DNA from: CANKHA01 sp035699705
GTDB lineage: Bacteria; Pseudomonadota; Alphaproteobacteria; Rhizobiales; Xanthobacteraceae
Length of the DNA stretch: 43,865 nucleotides
Assembly (NCBI GenBank): GCA_035699705.1
Contig: DASSPI010000190.1
Span: 1-43,865 of the forward strand
Reading direction: 5' to 3'
The translations under genes were made by a program, and so were the position numbers. Below, one piece after another: positions 6,645 to 14,014 of this stretch. The notes beneath the pieces are model-generated. The model was not told where the DNA came from. It did not search any database and saw only the letters and a program-made list of their open reading frames with translations. How positions within the stretch are numbered: the first letter of the stretch is position 1; each line of letters begins with the position of its first letter.

Positions 6645-8903
6645 TTAGCTGCCGGGCGCGCGGCCGAACTTGTTGTTCTTCGGGAAACCCTTCGGCGCCA
6701 GCCGTCCGGCATCGGCGCGGTTGCCGCGCCAGTCGGCCAGTTCCTTCAGCGTCAGCGTGAAGCTCCTTCCGGCGCTGTCCACCCAGGTCAACCCGTCGCC
6801 GGTCTTGAAGGTCTTTACATCCGACAACCCGCCGTCCTTGTAGCGCTGCAGCCGCACGCCGCGGCCACGCGTCATTTCCGGCACCTGGTCCAGCGGGAAG
6901 ATCACCATCTTGCGGTTTTCGCCGACACTGGCGACCAACTCGCCTTCGATCGGCGTCACCGCGCGCGCCTCGTTCGGCATTTTGACATTGAGGATCTGCT
7001 TGCCCTTGCGGGTATTGGCCAGGCACTCGTCCTCGGAAACCACAAAGCCGCGCCCGTCATGCGCCGCGACCAGGAATTTGCGCCCGCCCTTGAACGGCTC
7101 GACCGAGATCAGATCGCTTTCCTGCTCCAGATCGATGAACAGCCGGATCGGCTCGCCATGGCCGCGCCCGCCCGGCAGCTTGGCCGCATCGAGCGTGTAA
7201 AAGCGGCCGTTGGTCGCGAACACCAGACACTTCGACGTGGTCTCCGCCGGGAAGGCGAATTTCAGCGCGTCATCGGTCTTGAAGGCGACGCCGGAGAGAT
7301 CGGCCACATGACCGCGCAAGGCGCGGATCCAGCCTTTTTCCGAGACGACGACGGTGATCGGCTCGCGTTCGACCAGCGCCTCCTCGATCGCGGCAAGGTC
7401 GTGCTCGGGCGCCTCGGCGAATTGCGTGCGGCGCCTGCCGAGCGCGGTCTTCGGCCCAAAAGTGGCGCGCACTTCCCTGACCTGCCCGGCGATCGACTTC
7501 CACTGCTCGGATTCGGAGCCGAGCAGTTTCTGCAGTTCTTTCCTTTCCGTGCGCAGCGCCTTGTCCTCGGCGCGGATCTCTATCTCCTCGAGCTTGCGCA
7601 GGTTGCGCAGCCGCATGTTAAGGATCGCCTCGGCCTGCACGTCGGTGAGCTTGAAGCTCTTCATCAAGACCGGCTTGGGCTCATCCTCGTTGCGGATGAT
7701 CTTGATCACCTTGTCGAGGTTCAGATAGGCGATCAGATAGCCGCCCAGCACCTCCAGCCGATGCTCGATCGCGTCGAGGCGATGGCGCGAGCGCCGCTGC
7801 AAGACCTCTCGGCGGTGATCGAGCCATTCGCGCAGCACCTCGGCGAGGCCCATGACCTTCGGCACGCGGCCCTTGGACAGCACGTTCATGTTGAGCGGAA
7901 CGCGGCTTTCCAGTTCCGTCAGCTTGAACAGGCTTTCCATCAGCAGCGCGGGATCGACCGTGCGCGAGCGCGGCTCGATGATCAGCCGCACGTCCTCCGT
8001 CGACTCGTCACGCACGTCGGCGACCAGCGGAAGCTTCTTGGCGTTCAGCAGCTCGGCGATCTTCTCCACCAGGCGCGATTTCTGCACCAGCCAGGGGATT
8101 TCGGTGATCACGACGACATAGGTGCCGCGCCCGGCATCTTCCTGGTTCCAGCGCGCGCGCACGCGGAACGAGCCGCGGCCGGTCGCATAGGCTTCGGCGA
8201 TGGTTTCGCGCGGATCGACGATCACGCCGCCGGTCGGAAAATCCGGACCCGGCACGTATTTCAGCAGCGTGCGGCTGCGCGTATTCGGATTGTCGATCAG
8301 ATGCAGCGCCGCATCGCACAGCTCCGCCGCGTTATGCGGCGGTATCGAGGTCGCCATGCCGACCGCGATTCCCTGCGAGCCGTTGGCGAGCAGATTGGGA
8401 AATGCCGCCGGCAGCACCACCGGTTCTTCGTCGCCGCCGTCATAGGTCGGGCGGAAGTCCACGGCATTCTCGTCAATGCCGTCGATCAGAAGCCGCGCGA
8501 CTTCCGTCAGCCGCGCCTCGGTGTAACGCATCGCGGCGGGGTTATCGCCGTCGATATTGCCGAAATTGCCCTGTCCGTCGACCAGCGGATAGCGCTGGGC
8601 GAATTCCTGCGCCAGCCGCACCAGCGCGTCATACACAGCCTGGTCGCCGTGCGGATGGAATTTGCCGATGACGTCGCCGACGACGCGGGCGCATTTCTTG
8701 AATGCCGCGCCGGGGTCCAGCCGCAATTGCCGCATGGCGAACAGCAGCCGCCGGTGCACCGGCTTGAGCCCATCGCGGGCGTCCGGCAGCGCGCGATGCA
8801 TGATGGTGGACAGCGCGTAGGCGAGGTAGCGCTCCTCCAGCGCCTCGCGCAGCGCGATCTCCTGGACGTCATTATGTTCGGGGGGAATCGATCTTTTACC
8901 CAT
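6645..8903 (-). CDS. parC: DNA topoisomerase IV subunit A
   Basis: A 752-residue type IIA topoisomerase A subunit that unlinks replicated chromosomes together with ParE. The winged-helix active site contains NPAAMRYTEARLT with catalytic Tyr127. KFHPHGDQAVYDALVR is the quinolone-determining region. The breakage-reunion core is followed by a coiled-coil (LRNLRKLEEIEIRAEDKALR) and a C-terminal beta-propeller. The N-terminus (EIALREALEERYLAYALSTIMHRALPDARDG) and the length fit alphaproteobacterial ParC better than GyrA: it is shorter and lacks a GyrA box. No strong ribosome site precedes the ATG. The residue equivalent to the drug-contacting Ser80 of E. coli ParC is Gln88. Confidence 0.95.
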   Translation of the reverse strand: MGKRSIPPEHNDVQEIALREALEERYLAYALSTIMHRALPDARDGLKPVHRRLLFAMRQLRLDPGAAFKKCARVVGDVIGKFHPHGDQAVYDALVRLAQEFAQRYPLVDGQGNFGNIDGDNPAAMRYTEARLTEVARLLIDGIDENAVDFRPTYDGGDEEPVVLPAAFPNLLANGSQGIAVGMATSIPPHNAAELCDAALHLIDNPNTRSRTLLKYVPGPDFPTGGVIVDPRETIAEAYATGRGSFRVRARWNQEDAGRGTYVVVITEIPWLVQKSRLVEKIAELLNAKKLPLVADVRDESTEDVRLIIEPRSRTVDPALLMESLFKLTELESRVPLNMNVLSKGRVPKVMGLAEVLREWLDHRREVLQRRSRHRLDAIEHRLEVLGGYLIAYLNLDKVIKIIRNEDEPKPVLMKSFKLTDVQAEAILNMRLRNLRKLEEIEIRAEDKALRTERKELQKLLGSESEQWKSIAGQVREVRATFGPKTALGRRRTQFAEAPEHDLAAIEEALVEREPITVVVSEKGWIRALRGHVADLSGVAFKTDDALKFAFPAETTSKCLVFATNGRFYTLDAAKLPGGRGHGEPIRLFIDLEQESDLISVEPFKGGRKFLVAAHDGRGFVVSEDECLANTRKGKQILNVKMPNEARAVTPIEGELVASVGENRKMVIFPLDQVPEMTRGRGVRLQRYKDGGLSDVKTFKTGDGLTWVDSAGRSFTLTLKELADWRGNRADAGRLAPKGFPKNNKFGRAPGS

Positions 8904-9078
8904 AGGGAATGGGTTAACGCAGGGCCGTTAACTGAACAAGCGATGAACGGCCCTCTCGGGACACGTTCATACTGAAAGGTGCTAGATTATGGGGAACTGA
9001 GTTCGGTCTGCGCCATTAACAGTTACGGTGAAGACATTTAACGGGGGTTCGGGTGAGCCGAACCAAGGAGAGAGAACA

Positions 9079-9468
9079 ATGCGCAAAACCCTTGTTGCAA
9101 CAGCGGCGGCGGCCATTCTATCGGCGGGAGCTTTCCTGGCGAGCGGCGCCAACGCAATGACACTCACGGCTCCGGCGGGCATGCGTCTCGCCACCGAAGG
9201 AGCCAACGTCGCGGAGCCGATCCGGCATCGTTGTTACCGCGAGCGGTATAGTGGCCGGCTGGTGTGCCCGCGGCACCGCCGCGTGGTCGTGGCTCCGGGT
9301 TATGGATACGGATACCCGGCTTATGGATACGGATATTACGGGTCGCCGTATTACTACGGACCGACCGTCGGTATCGGGCTCGGCTACGGCTGGGGCGGCT
9401 ACGGCTACGGATGGGGCGGTCACCGGACCGTTGTCCACCGGCATGTTGTTCGCCGCCACCGGCGCTGA
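9079..9468 (+). CDS. Small secreted Gly/Tyr-rich protein
   Basis: A 129-residue exported protein of unknown function. The signal peptide is RKTLVATAAAAILSAGAFLASGANA. A conserved-looking core (EPIRHRCYRERYSGRLVCPRHRR, two Cys) is followed by a low-complexity Gly/Tyr repeat region (GYGYGYPAYGYGYYG and similar) and a His/Arg tail. The start at 9079 is fixed by AAGGAGAGAGAAC just upstream and by the signal; the open frame from 9028 is ignored. It is divergent from parC and convergent with recO. Similar short Gly/Tyr-rich proteins are frequent in rhizobia, but no function is known to me. Confidence 0.75.
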   Translation: MRKTLVATAAAAILSAGAFLASGANAMTLTAPAGMRLATEGANVAEPIRHRCYRERYSGRLVCPRHRRVVVAPGYGYGYPAYGYGYYGSPYYYGPTVGIGLGYGWGGYGYGWGGHRTVVHRHVVRRHRR

Positions 9469-9485
9469 TAGCGCCAGGTAGAGCG

Positions 9486-9512
9486 GAGCGCTTAGGCGGC
9501 TAAGCGGCGCTC
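9486..9512. terminator. Shared hairpin between the converging Gly/Tyr-rich gene and recO
   Basis: GAGCG-CTTAG pairs with CTAAG-CGG-CGCTC (10 bp with a 3-base bulge, GCGG loop). It overlaps the last codons of recO and lies 18 bp after the + strand gene. No T-tract on either side, so it may act with Rho or simply protect 3' ends. Confidence 0.3.
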
Positions 9513-10237
9513 GGAAGCGCGCGCAGGATCGCGGCGATGAATTGTCGCCGCGCTTCCGGCATCGGAAGCCCGCGTGGCTCGAACAAATGCCGGGCGAGAA
9601 AGAAGCCCGTGATCTGAAAGCCATTGGCGAGATCGCTCGCCGATGGCTTTTCTTCGTCCGGAGCGGTGAGGAAAGGCGGCAGGCGCATCAGCTTGTCCTG
9701 CCAGGGCTCGCCCGCGTCGCGTGACACCGCCCGGCCCGACTTCGGCGAGACATAAGCGAGATCGGCAGTGCCGCCGGTCGCCGCGCATTGCGCGAGATCG
9801 AGGCCGAAGCCGAGCTCGGCCAGCAGCATGAGCTCAAAGCGCGCCACCAGCGGCCCCGCCCGTTCGGCGTCGTCGAGCCGCTCCAGAATGCCCTCCAGCA
9901 CCTCGTAGACGTCGCGATGCGGATCGCGCTCCGGCAAGAGCCGCGTGAGCGCGGCCAAATGCGTCAGGCCATAGACGCCGTGCGAGGCGCCCATGAAAAG
10001 CGAGGAGCGCAGCCGCGTGCCCTCCAGTGTGTAATTGCCCAGATGCTCGTGCAGCCGGGCCCGCCAGGTCGCCGCCACGCTGTTGCCCGGCTGCAGGATC
10101 GGGCGCATGCGCGAGCCGGTGCCGCCGCGCACCAGGCCGAGATGGCGCCCATGCTCGCGCGTCATCAGCTCGACGATGGCGCTCCCCTCGCCGTGCCGCT
10201 TCACGCCCAGCACGATACCTTCATCGGCCCATTGCAT
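9500..10237 (-). CDS. recO: DNA repair protein RecO
   Basis: A 245-residue RecO, which with RecF and RecR loads RecA onto SSB-coated DNA. The N-terminal OB-fold begins MQWADEGIVLGVKRHGEGSAIVELMTREHGRH, typical of the family, followed by an alpha-helical domain (FELMLLAELGFGLDLAQCAATG) and a C-terminal helix ending RQFIAAILRALPSAA. The family zinc-site Cys residues are reduced to one here, as in many alphaproteobacteria. It lies 9 bp after era and is the last gene of the rel-to-recO minus-strand run. Confidence 0.93.
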   Translation of the reverse strand: MQWADEGIVLGVKRHGEGSAIVELMTREHGRHLGLVRGGTGSRMRPILQPGNSVAATWRARLHEHLGNYTLEGTRLRSSLFMGASHGVYGLTHLAALTRLLPERDPHRDVYEVLEGILERLDDAERAGPLVARFELMLLAELGFGLDLAQCAATGGTADLAYVSPKSGRAVSRDAGEPWQDKLMRLPPFLTAPDEEKPSASDLANGFQITGFFLARHLFEPRGLPMPEARRQFIAAILRALPSAA

Positions 10238-10246
10238 GAGCGCAGC

Positions 10247-11161
10247 CTACTCCTTCGGAAATTCCAGTCCCATGCCCCGGTAGCGTTCGGGATCGTCGCC
10301 CCAGCCCTCACGCACCTTCACGAACAGGAAGAGGTGCACCGGCTTTTCGGCGATCTCGGCAATCTCCCTGCGCGCGGCGGCGCTGATCGCCTTGATGGCG
10401 GCGCCGCCCTTGCCGAGCACGATCTTGCGCTGGCTTTCCCGCTCCACGTAGATCGTCTGCTCGATCCGCACCGAGCCGTCCCGCAGCTCTTTCCAGCTCT
10501 CGGTTTCCACCGTCGACTGGTAAGGCAGTTCCTGGTGCAGCCGGTGGAAAAGCTTCTCCCGCGTGATCTCGGCGGCGAGCTGCCGCAGGGGCGCATCCGA
10601 CATCTGGTCGGGCGGATAGAGCCAGGGTCCCTTCGGCATCTTTTCCGCCAGCCAGCGTTTGGCATCGCCGACGCCGTCCCCGGAGAGCGCCGAGATCATG
10701 AAGGTGGCGGCGAAGGGCACCCGGTCATTGGCGGCCTTCGCCAAAGCCAGCAATTTCTCCCGCTCCACCAGGTCGATCTTGTTCAGCAGCAGGAGTTTCG
10801 GCTGCCGCACCTCCGCAAGGCCGCGCAGGATAGCCTCGGCTTCCTCGTCGAGACCCCTGCGCGCGTCGATCAGCACCGCGACCACGTCGGCGTCATGCGC
10901 GCCACTCCAGGCGCTGGTGACCATGGCGCGGTCGAGCCGGCGCTTGGGCGCGAAGATGCCGGGGGTGTCGACGAAAATGAGCTGGGCGCTGCCTTCAACC
11001 GCGATGCCGCGCACCAGCGCGCGCGTGGTCTGCACCTTGTGCGAGACGATCGTCACCTTGGAGCCGACCAGCGTATTTAGCAGCGTCGATTTCCCGGCAT
11101 TGGGCGCGCCGATCAGGGCGACGAATCCGCAGCGCGTGTCTTCCGTAGACTGTTCAGCCAT
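10247..11161 (-). CDS. era: GTPase Era
   Basis: A 304-residue Ras-like GTPase needed for 16S rRNA maturation and 30S assembly. The G1 loop GAPNAGKSTLLN, G3 DTPG and G4 NKID are visible, as is the C-terminal KH domain with the signature LGKGGAAIKAISAAARREI. It overlaps the 3' end of rnc by 8 bp and is followed 9 bp later by recO. The pairing with RNase III matches the classical rnc-era operon, where both act on ribosomal RNA. Confidence 0.96.
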   Translation of the reverse strand: MAEQSTEDTRCGFVALIGAPNAGKSTLLNTLVGSKVTIVSHKVQTTRALVRGIAVEGSAQLIFVDTPGIFAPKRRLDRAMVTSAWSGAHDADVVAVLIDARRGLDEEAEAILRGLAEVRQPKLLLLNKIDLVEREKLLALAKAANDRVPFAATFMISALSGDGVGDAKRWLAEKMPKGPWLYPPDQMSDAPLRQLAAEITREKLFHRLHQELPYQSTVETESWKELRDGSVRIEQTIYVERESQRKIVLGKGGAAIKAISAAARREIAEIAEKPVHLFLFVKVREGWGDDPERYRGMGLEFPKE

Positions 11162-11963
11162 TGCCAGGCTCTGCCGTCACGCCCTCGCGCTGCAAAAGCG
11201 CCTGGGCGGCGGCCTGTTCCGCGGCGCGCTTGGAGCGGCCGATGCCTTCCGCCGGGGCCAGCTTGGGAAGCTCGACGGCAATGCGGAATTCCGGGCGGTG
11301 GTGCGGACCCGAGCGGCCGATCTCGCGGTAGGTCGGCGTCGGCAGGCCGCGCCCCTGCGCCCATTCCTGCAGCGTGGTCTTGGGATCGCGCAGCGGCCGC
11401 GCCGGCGTGCGCATGCGCTCGTTCCAGAGCTTTTCCACCAGCGCCGCGGCCGCCGGATAGCCGCCGTCGAGGAAGACGGCGCCGATCAGCGACTCGCAGA
11501 CATCCGCCAGGATGGCATCGCGTGAACGCCCGCCCGATCCGGCTTCCGAAGAGCCGAGCCGGATGATGGCGCCGAGATCGAGCTCGCGGGCCATATCGGC
11601 GCAGGTTTCCTTGCGGACGAGGTCGGCCAGCCGGCGCGACAGCTCGCCTTCATTCGCCTTGGGAAAATTGCGGAACAGCATGTCGGAGACGACGAGGCCG
11701 AGCACGTGGTCGCCCAAAAACTCAAGGCGCTGATAGCTGCCCACCGGATTGCGCGGACCCGTCAGCGCGGAGATATGCGTCAGCGCGCAATCCAGGAGAT
11801 CGGCATCCTTGAAGCGGTAGCCGATAAGGTCCTCCAGCGCGCCGGTGCCCTTGCGCCGGCGCTTGCGCGGCGCAGCGGCCGGACTGGAAGCTGTGGACGC
11901 GCCGCTTTCGGTCTTGCCGGAAACCGCCGGCGCGGAGGAAGCGCTCTTTTTCTTCCGCTTCAT
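11154..11963 (-). CDS. rnc: Ribonuclease III
   Basis: A 269-residue double-strand-specific RNase that cuts rRNA precursors and structured mRNAs. The signature RLEFLGDHVL is at residues 79-88 with catalytic acidic residues there and at CESLIGAVFLDGG; the dsRNA-binding domain runs from about TTLQEWAQGRGLPTP to the C-terminus. Compared with the usual 220-230 residues there is an N-terminal extension of about 40 residues rich in Lys, Arg, Ser and Ala (KRKKKSASSAP...RKRRRKG). The ATG overlaps the lepB stop (ATGA) and its 3' end overlaps era, so it is translationally coupled on both sides. Confidence 0.95.
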   Translation of the reverse strand: MKRKKKSASSAPAVSGKTESGASTASSPAAAPRKRRRKGTGALEDLIGYRFKDADLLDCALTHISALTGPRNPVGSYQRLEFLGDHVLGLVVSDMLFRNFPKANEGELSRRLADLVRKETCADMARELDLGAIIRLGSSEAGSGGRSRDAILADVCESLIGAVFLDGGYPAAAALVEKLWNERMRTPARPLRDPKTTLQEWAQGRGLPTPTYREIGRSGPHHRPEFRIAVELPKLAPAEGIGRSKRAAEQAAAQALLQREGVTAEPGNG

Positions 11964-12706
11964 CTGACCAGCGTGAACAGCCGGTTCCAGCGCACGGCCC
12001 AGGGCCAGCGCCAGAACTGCCAGGCGCGCTCGCCTTCGCCGATGGAGAAGAAAATGATCTGGGCGCGGCCGATGATGTTCTCGAACGGCACGTAGCCGAC
12101 CTGCGGGAAGCGGCTGTCGGTGGAATTGTCGCGATTATCGCCCATCATGAAGTAGTGGCCGGCCGGCACCACAAAGACCTGGGTATTGTCGCTGAAACCG
12201 GAGTCGACGAGATCGAGCGTCGTATAGCTCACGCCGTTCGGCAGCGTTTCGCGCCAGCGCTTCACGCGCGTCGCGGAGCCGTCCTCGGTGTCGAGATAAT
12301 CATCCATCCGTTCGCGCTTCACCGGCTGGCCATTGATGGTCAGCACGCCCTGGACGACCTGGATGCGGTCGCCGGGAAAGCCGATCACGCGCTTGATGTA
12401 ATCGGTGGCGTCATCCTTCGGCAGCCGGAATACCACCACGTCGCCCCGGTTCATCTCGGATGCCCAGATCCGGCCGCTGAATAGCGGCGGCGAAAACGGC
12501 AGCGAGTAATGGCTGTAGCCGTAGCTGAACTTCGAAACGAAGAGATAGTCGCCGACCAGCAGGGTCTCTTTCATCGAGCCGGAAGGGATGTTGAAAGGCT
12601 GGAACAGAAAAGTGCGGATCACCAGCGCGATGATGAGGGCGTGAAAGATCACCCTCACCGTTTCGGCGATGCCACCTTCCTTGCGTTTTGCGGTCGTCAC
12701 GCTCAT
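11960..12706 (-). CDS. lepB: Signal peptidase I
   Basis: A 248-residue inner-membrane serine protease that removes signal peptides. One membrane segment (about 17-36) precedes NIPSGSMKETLLVGDY with nucleophile Ser44; the general base Lys is in DYIKRVIGFPGDR; the late box GDNRDNSTDSR is also present. The start at 12706 (MSVTTAKRKEGG) is chosen because GAAAGG lies just upstream and the length fits; an in-frame ATG at 12769 would add 21 residues. It overlaps rnc by 4 bp. The 139-bp gap to acpS holds a short direct repeat (AGACCTTT twice) and possibly a promoter. Confidence 0.95.
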   Translation of the reverse strand: MSVTTAKRKEGGIAETVRVIFHALIIALVIRTFLFQPFNIPSGSMKETLLVGDYLFVSKFSYGYSHYSLPFSPPLFSGRIWASEMNRGDVVVFRLPKDDATDYIKRVIGFPGDRIQVVQGVLTINGQPVKRERMDDYLDTEDGSATRVKRWRETLPNGVSYTTLDLVDSGFSDNTQVFVVPAGHYFMMGDNRDNSTDSRFPQVGYVPFENIIGRAQIIFFSIGEGERAWQFWRWPWAVRWNRLFTLVR

Positions 12707-12845
12707 TCGCCTTTCGTCCTTTATTCCCGAAACCCGGGCCCTTGTAGCCGTTGGCCCGAAGGCGTGCAACGAAACCTCCGGCCACTCGTCTCGACGGTTT
12801 TTCGCCAGTCTATTGAGGCAGATAGAGACCTTTGTTAGACCTTTT

Positions 12846-13250
12846 TCAGCCCTTTGCAGGCTCCGCTGAAATGATCACAAAGGCCTGTGCGGTGGGATAT
12901 TCGTCTGTGATCGTCACATCGATGTGCGCCTCATAGCCGGCGGGAGTGATTGACTTCAGGCGCTCCAGCGCGCCGCCGGTCAGCAGCATCGTCGGCCGGC
13001 CCGACGGCAAATTCACCACCCCCATGTCGCGCCAGAAGACGCCGGCGCGCAAACCGGTGCCCAATGCCTTGGCGCAGGCCTCCTTGGCGGCGAAGCGTTT
13101 GGCATAGGTGTCGATCCGGTTCTTGCGGCGCTCGGCTTTAGCCCGCTCCACGTCGGTGAAGATGCGGTCGAGAAAACGGTCGCCATGGCGCTCGATGGTC
13201 TGCTCGATCCGCCGGATGTCGATCAGGTCCGAGCCGATCCCGAGAATCAT
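12846..13250 (-). CDS. acpS: Holo-[acyl-carrier-protein] synthase
   Basis: A 134-residue phosphopantetheinyl transferase that moves 4'-phosphopantetheine from CoA onto apo-ACP, priming fatty acid synthesis. Key motifs: ILGIGSDLIDIRRIE with Asp8 and KRFAAKEACAKALG with Glu57, the two Mg-binding residues; the C-terminal strand has AHIDVTITDEYPTAQAFVII. The frame is open upstream, but the ATG at 13250 overlapping the pdxJ stop (ATGA) and the family length set the start. It is translationally coupled to pdxJ, a common alphaproteobacterial arrangement. Confidence 0.95.
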   Translation of the reverse strand: MILGIGSDLIDIRRIEQTIERHGDRFLDRIFTDVERAKAERRKNRIDTYAKRFAAKEACAKALGTGLRAGVFWRDMGVVNLPSGRPTMLLTGGALERLKSITPAGYEAHIDVTITDEYPTAQAFVIISAEPAKG

Positions 13251-14011
13251 GCGCTGCCTGCCTTTGCGCGCCCGCGGTCCATGGCGGCGCGCATCAATTT
13301 CACCGCGTCGGGGAGGCTGTCGAAGACCGCCTCGCCGATAAGAAAATGGCCGATATTGAGTTCCACGATTTCCGGCAGGACCGCGATGGTCTGCGCACTG
13401 GCATAATCCAGGCCGTGGCCCGCATGCACCTCCAGCCCGAGGCTTTTCGCCAGCCGCGCACCCTCCCGAATGCGCGTCCACTCCGCTTCGGCCGGGTCAG
13501 CCTGGCCCTGCATCAGCGCCTCGCACCAGGGCCCGACATGGATTTCGATCACCGGAGCGCACAGGCGTGCGGCAGCCTCGATCTGCCGCGGCTCGGCGGC
13601 AATAAACAAGGAGACTCGGATGCCGGCACTGCCGAGTTTCTCCACGACCGGCGCCAGCATATTATGCTGGCCTGCGACGTCGAGACCGCCTTCGGTCGTG
13701 CGCTCGCTACGCTTTTCCGGCACCAGGCAGGCGGCATGCGGCCGTGTCTTCAGCGCGATGCCCACCATCTCTTCTGTCGCCGCCATCTCGAAATTCAACG
13801 GCTTGGAGATCTCCGCCTTCAACCGTGCGATGTCGTCGTCCATGATGTGGCGCCGGTCCTCGCGCAGATGCGCGGTGATGCCGTCAGCGCCTGCATCGAT
13901 CGCGAGCTTGGCCGCGCGCACCGGATCCGGATGCCGCCCGCCCCGCGCATTGCGGATGGTGGCGACGTGGTCGATGTTCACGCCGAGACGGAGCTGCGGA
14001 GCCTTCGCCAA
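13247..14011 (-). CDS. pdxJ: Pyridoxine 5'-phosphate synthase
   Basis: A 254-residue TIM-barrel enzyme that condenses 3-amino-2-oxopropyl phosphate with deoxyxylulose 5-phosphate to pyridoxine 5'-phosphate, in vitamin B6 synthesis. Family motifs: LGVNIDHVATIRNARGG at the N-terminus, DGITAHLREDRRHI, VPEKRSERTTEGGLD, and HAGHGLDY/ELNIGHFLIGEAVF near the end. The start codon is TTG (14009-14011): an in-frame TGA lies two codons upstream and no ATG or GTG precedes the conserved LGVNIDH. It begins 3 bp after the rel stop and overlaps acpS by 4 bp. Confidence 0.94.
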   Translation of the reverse strand: MAKAPQLRLGVNIDHVATIRNARGGRHPDPVRAAKLAIDAGADGITAHLREDRRHIMDDDIARLKAEISKPLNFEMAATEEMVGIALKTRPHAACLVPEKRSERTTEGGLDVAGQHNMLAPVVEKLGSAGIRVSLFIAAEPRQIEAAARLCAPVIEIHVGPWCEALMQGQADPAEAEWTRIREGARLAKSLGLEVHAGHGLDYASAQTIAVLPEIVELNIGHFLIGEAVFDSLPDAVKLMRAAMDRGRAKAGSA

Positions 14012-14014
14012 GGT

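Noticed and set aside
8908..8936. Two TTAAC elements before parC as a CtrA box
   Set aside because: The spacing between TTAA halves is 10, not the 7 of the CtrA consensus.
7059..8975. 638-residue + strand open frame over parC
   Set aside because: Antisense shadow of parC with low-complexity Arg/His/Gln composition.
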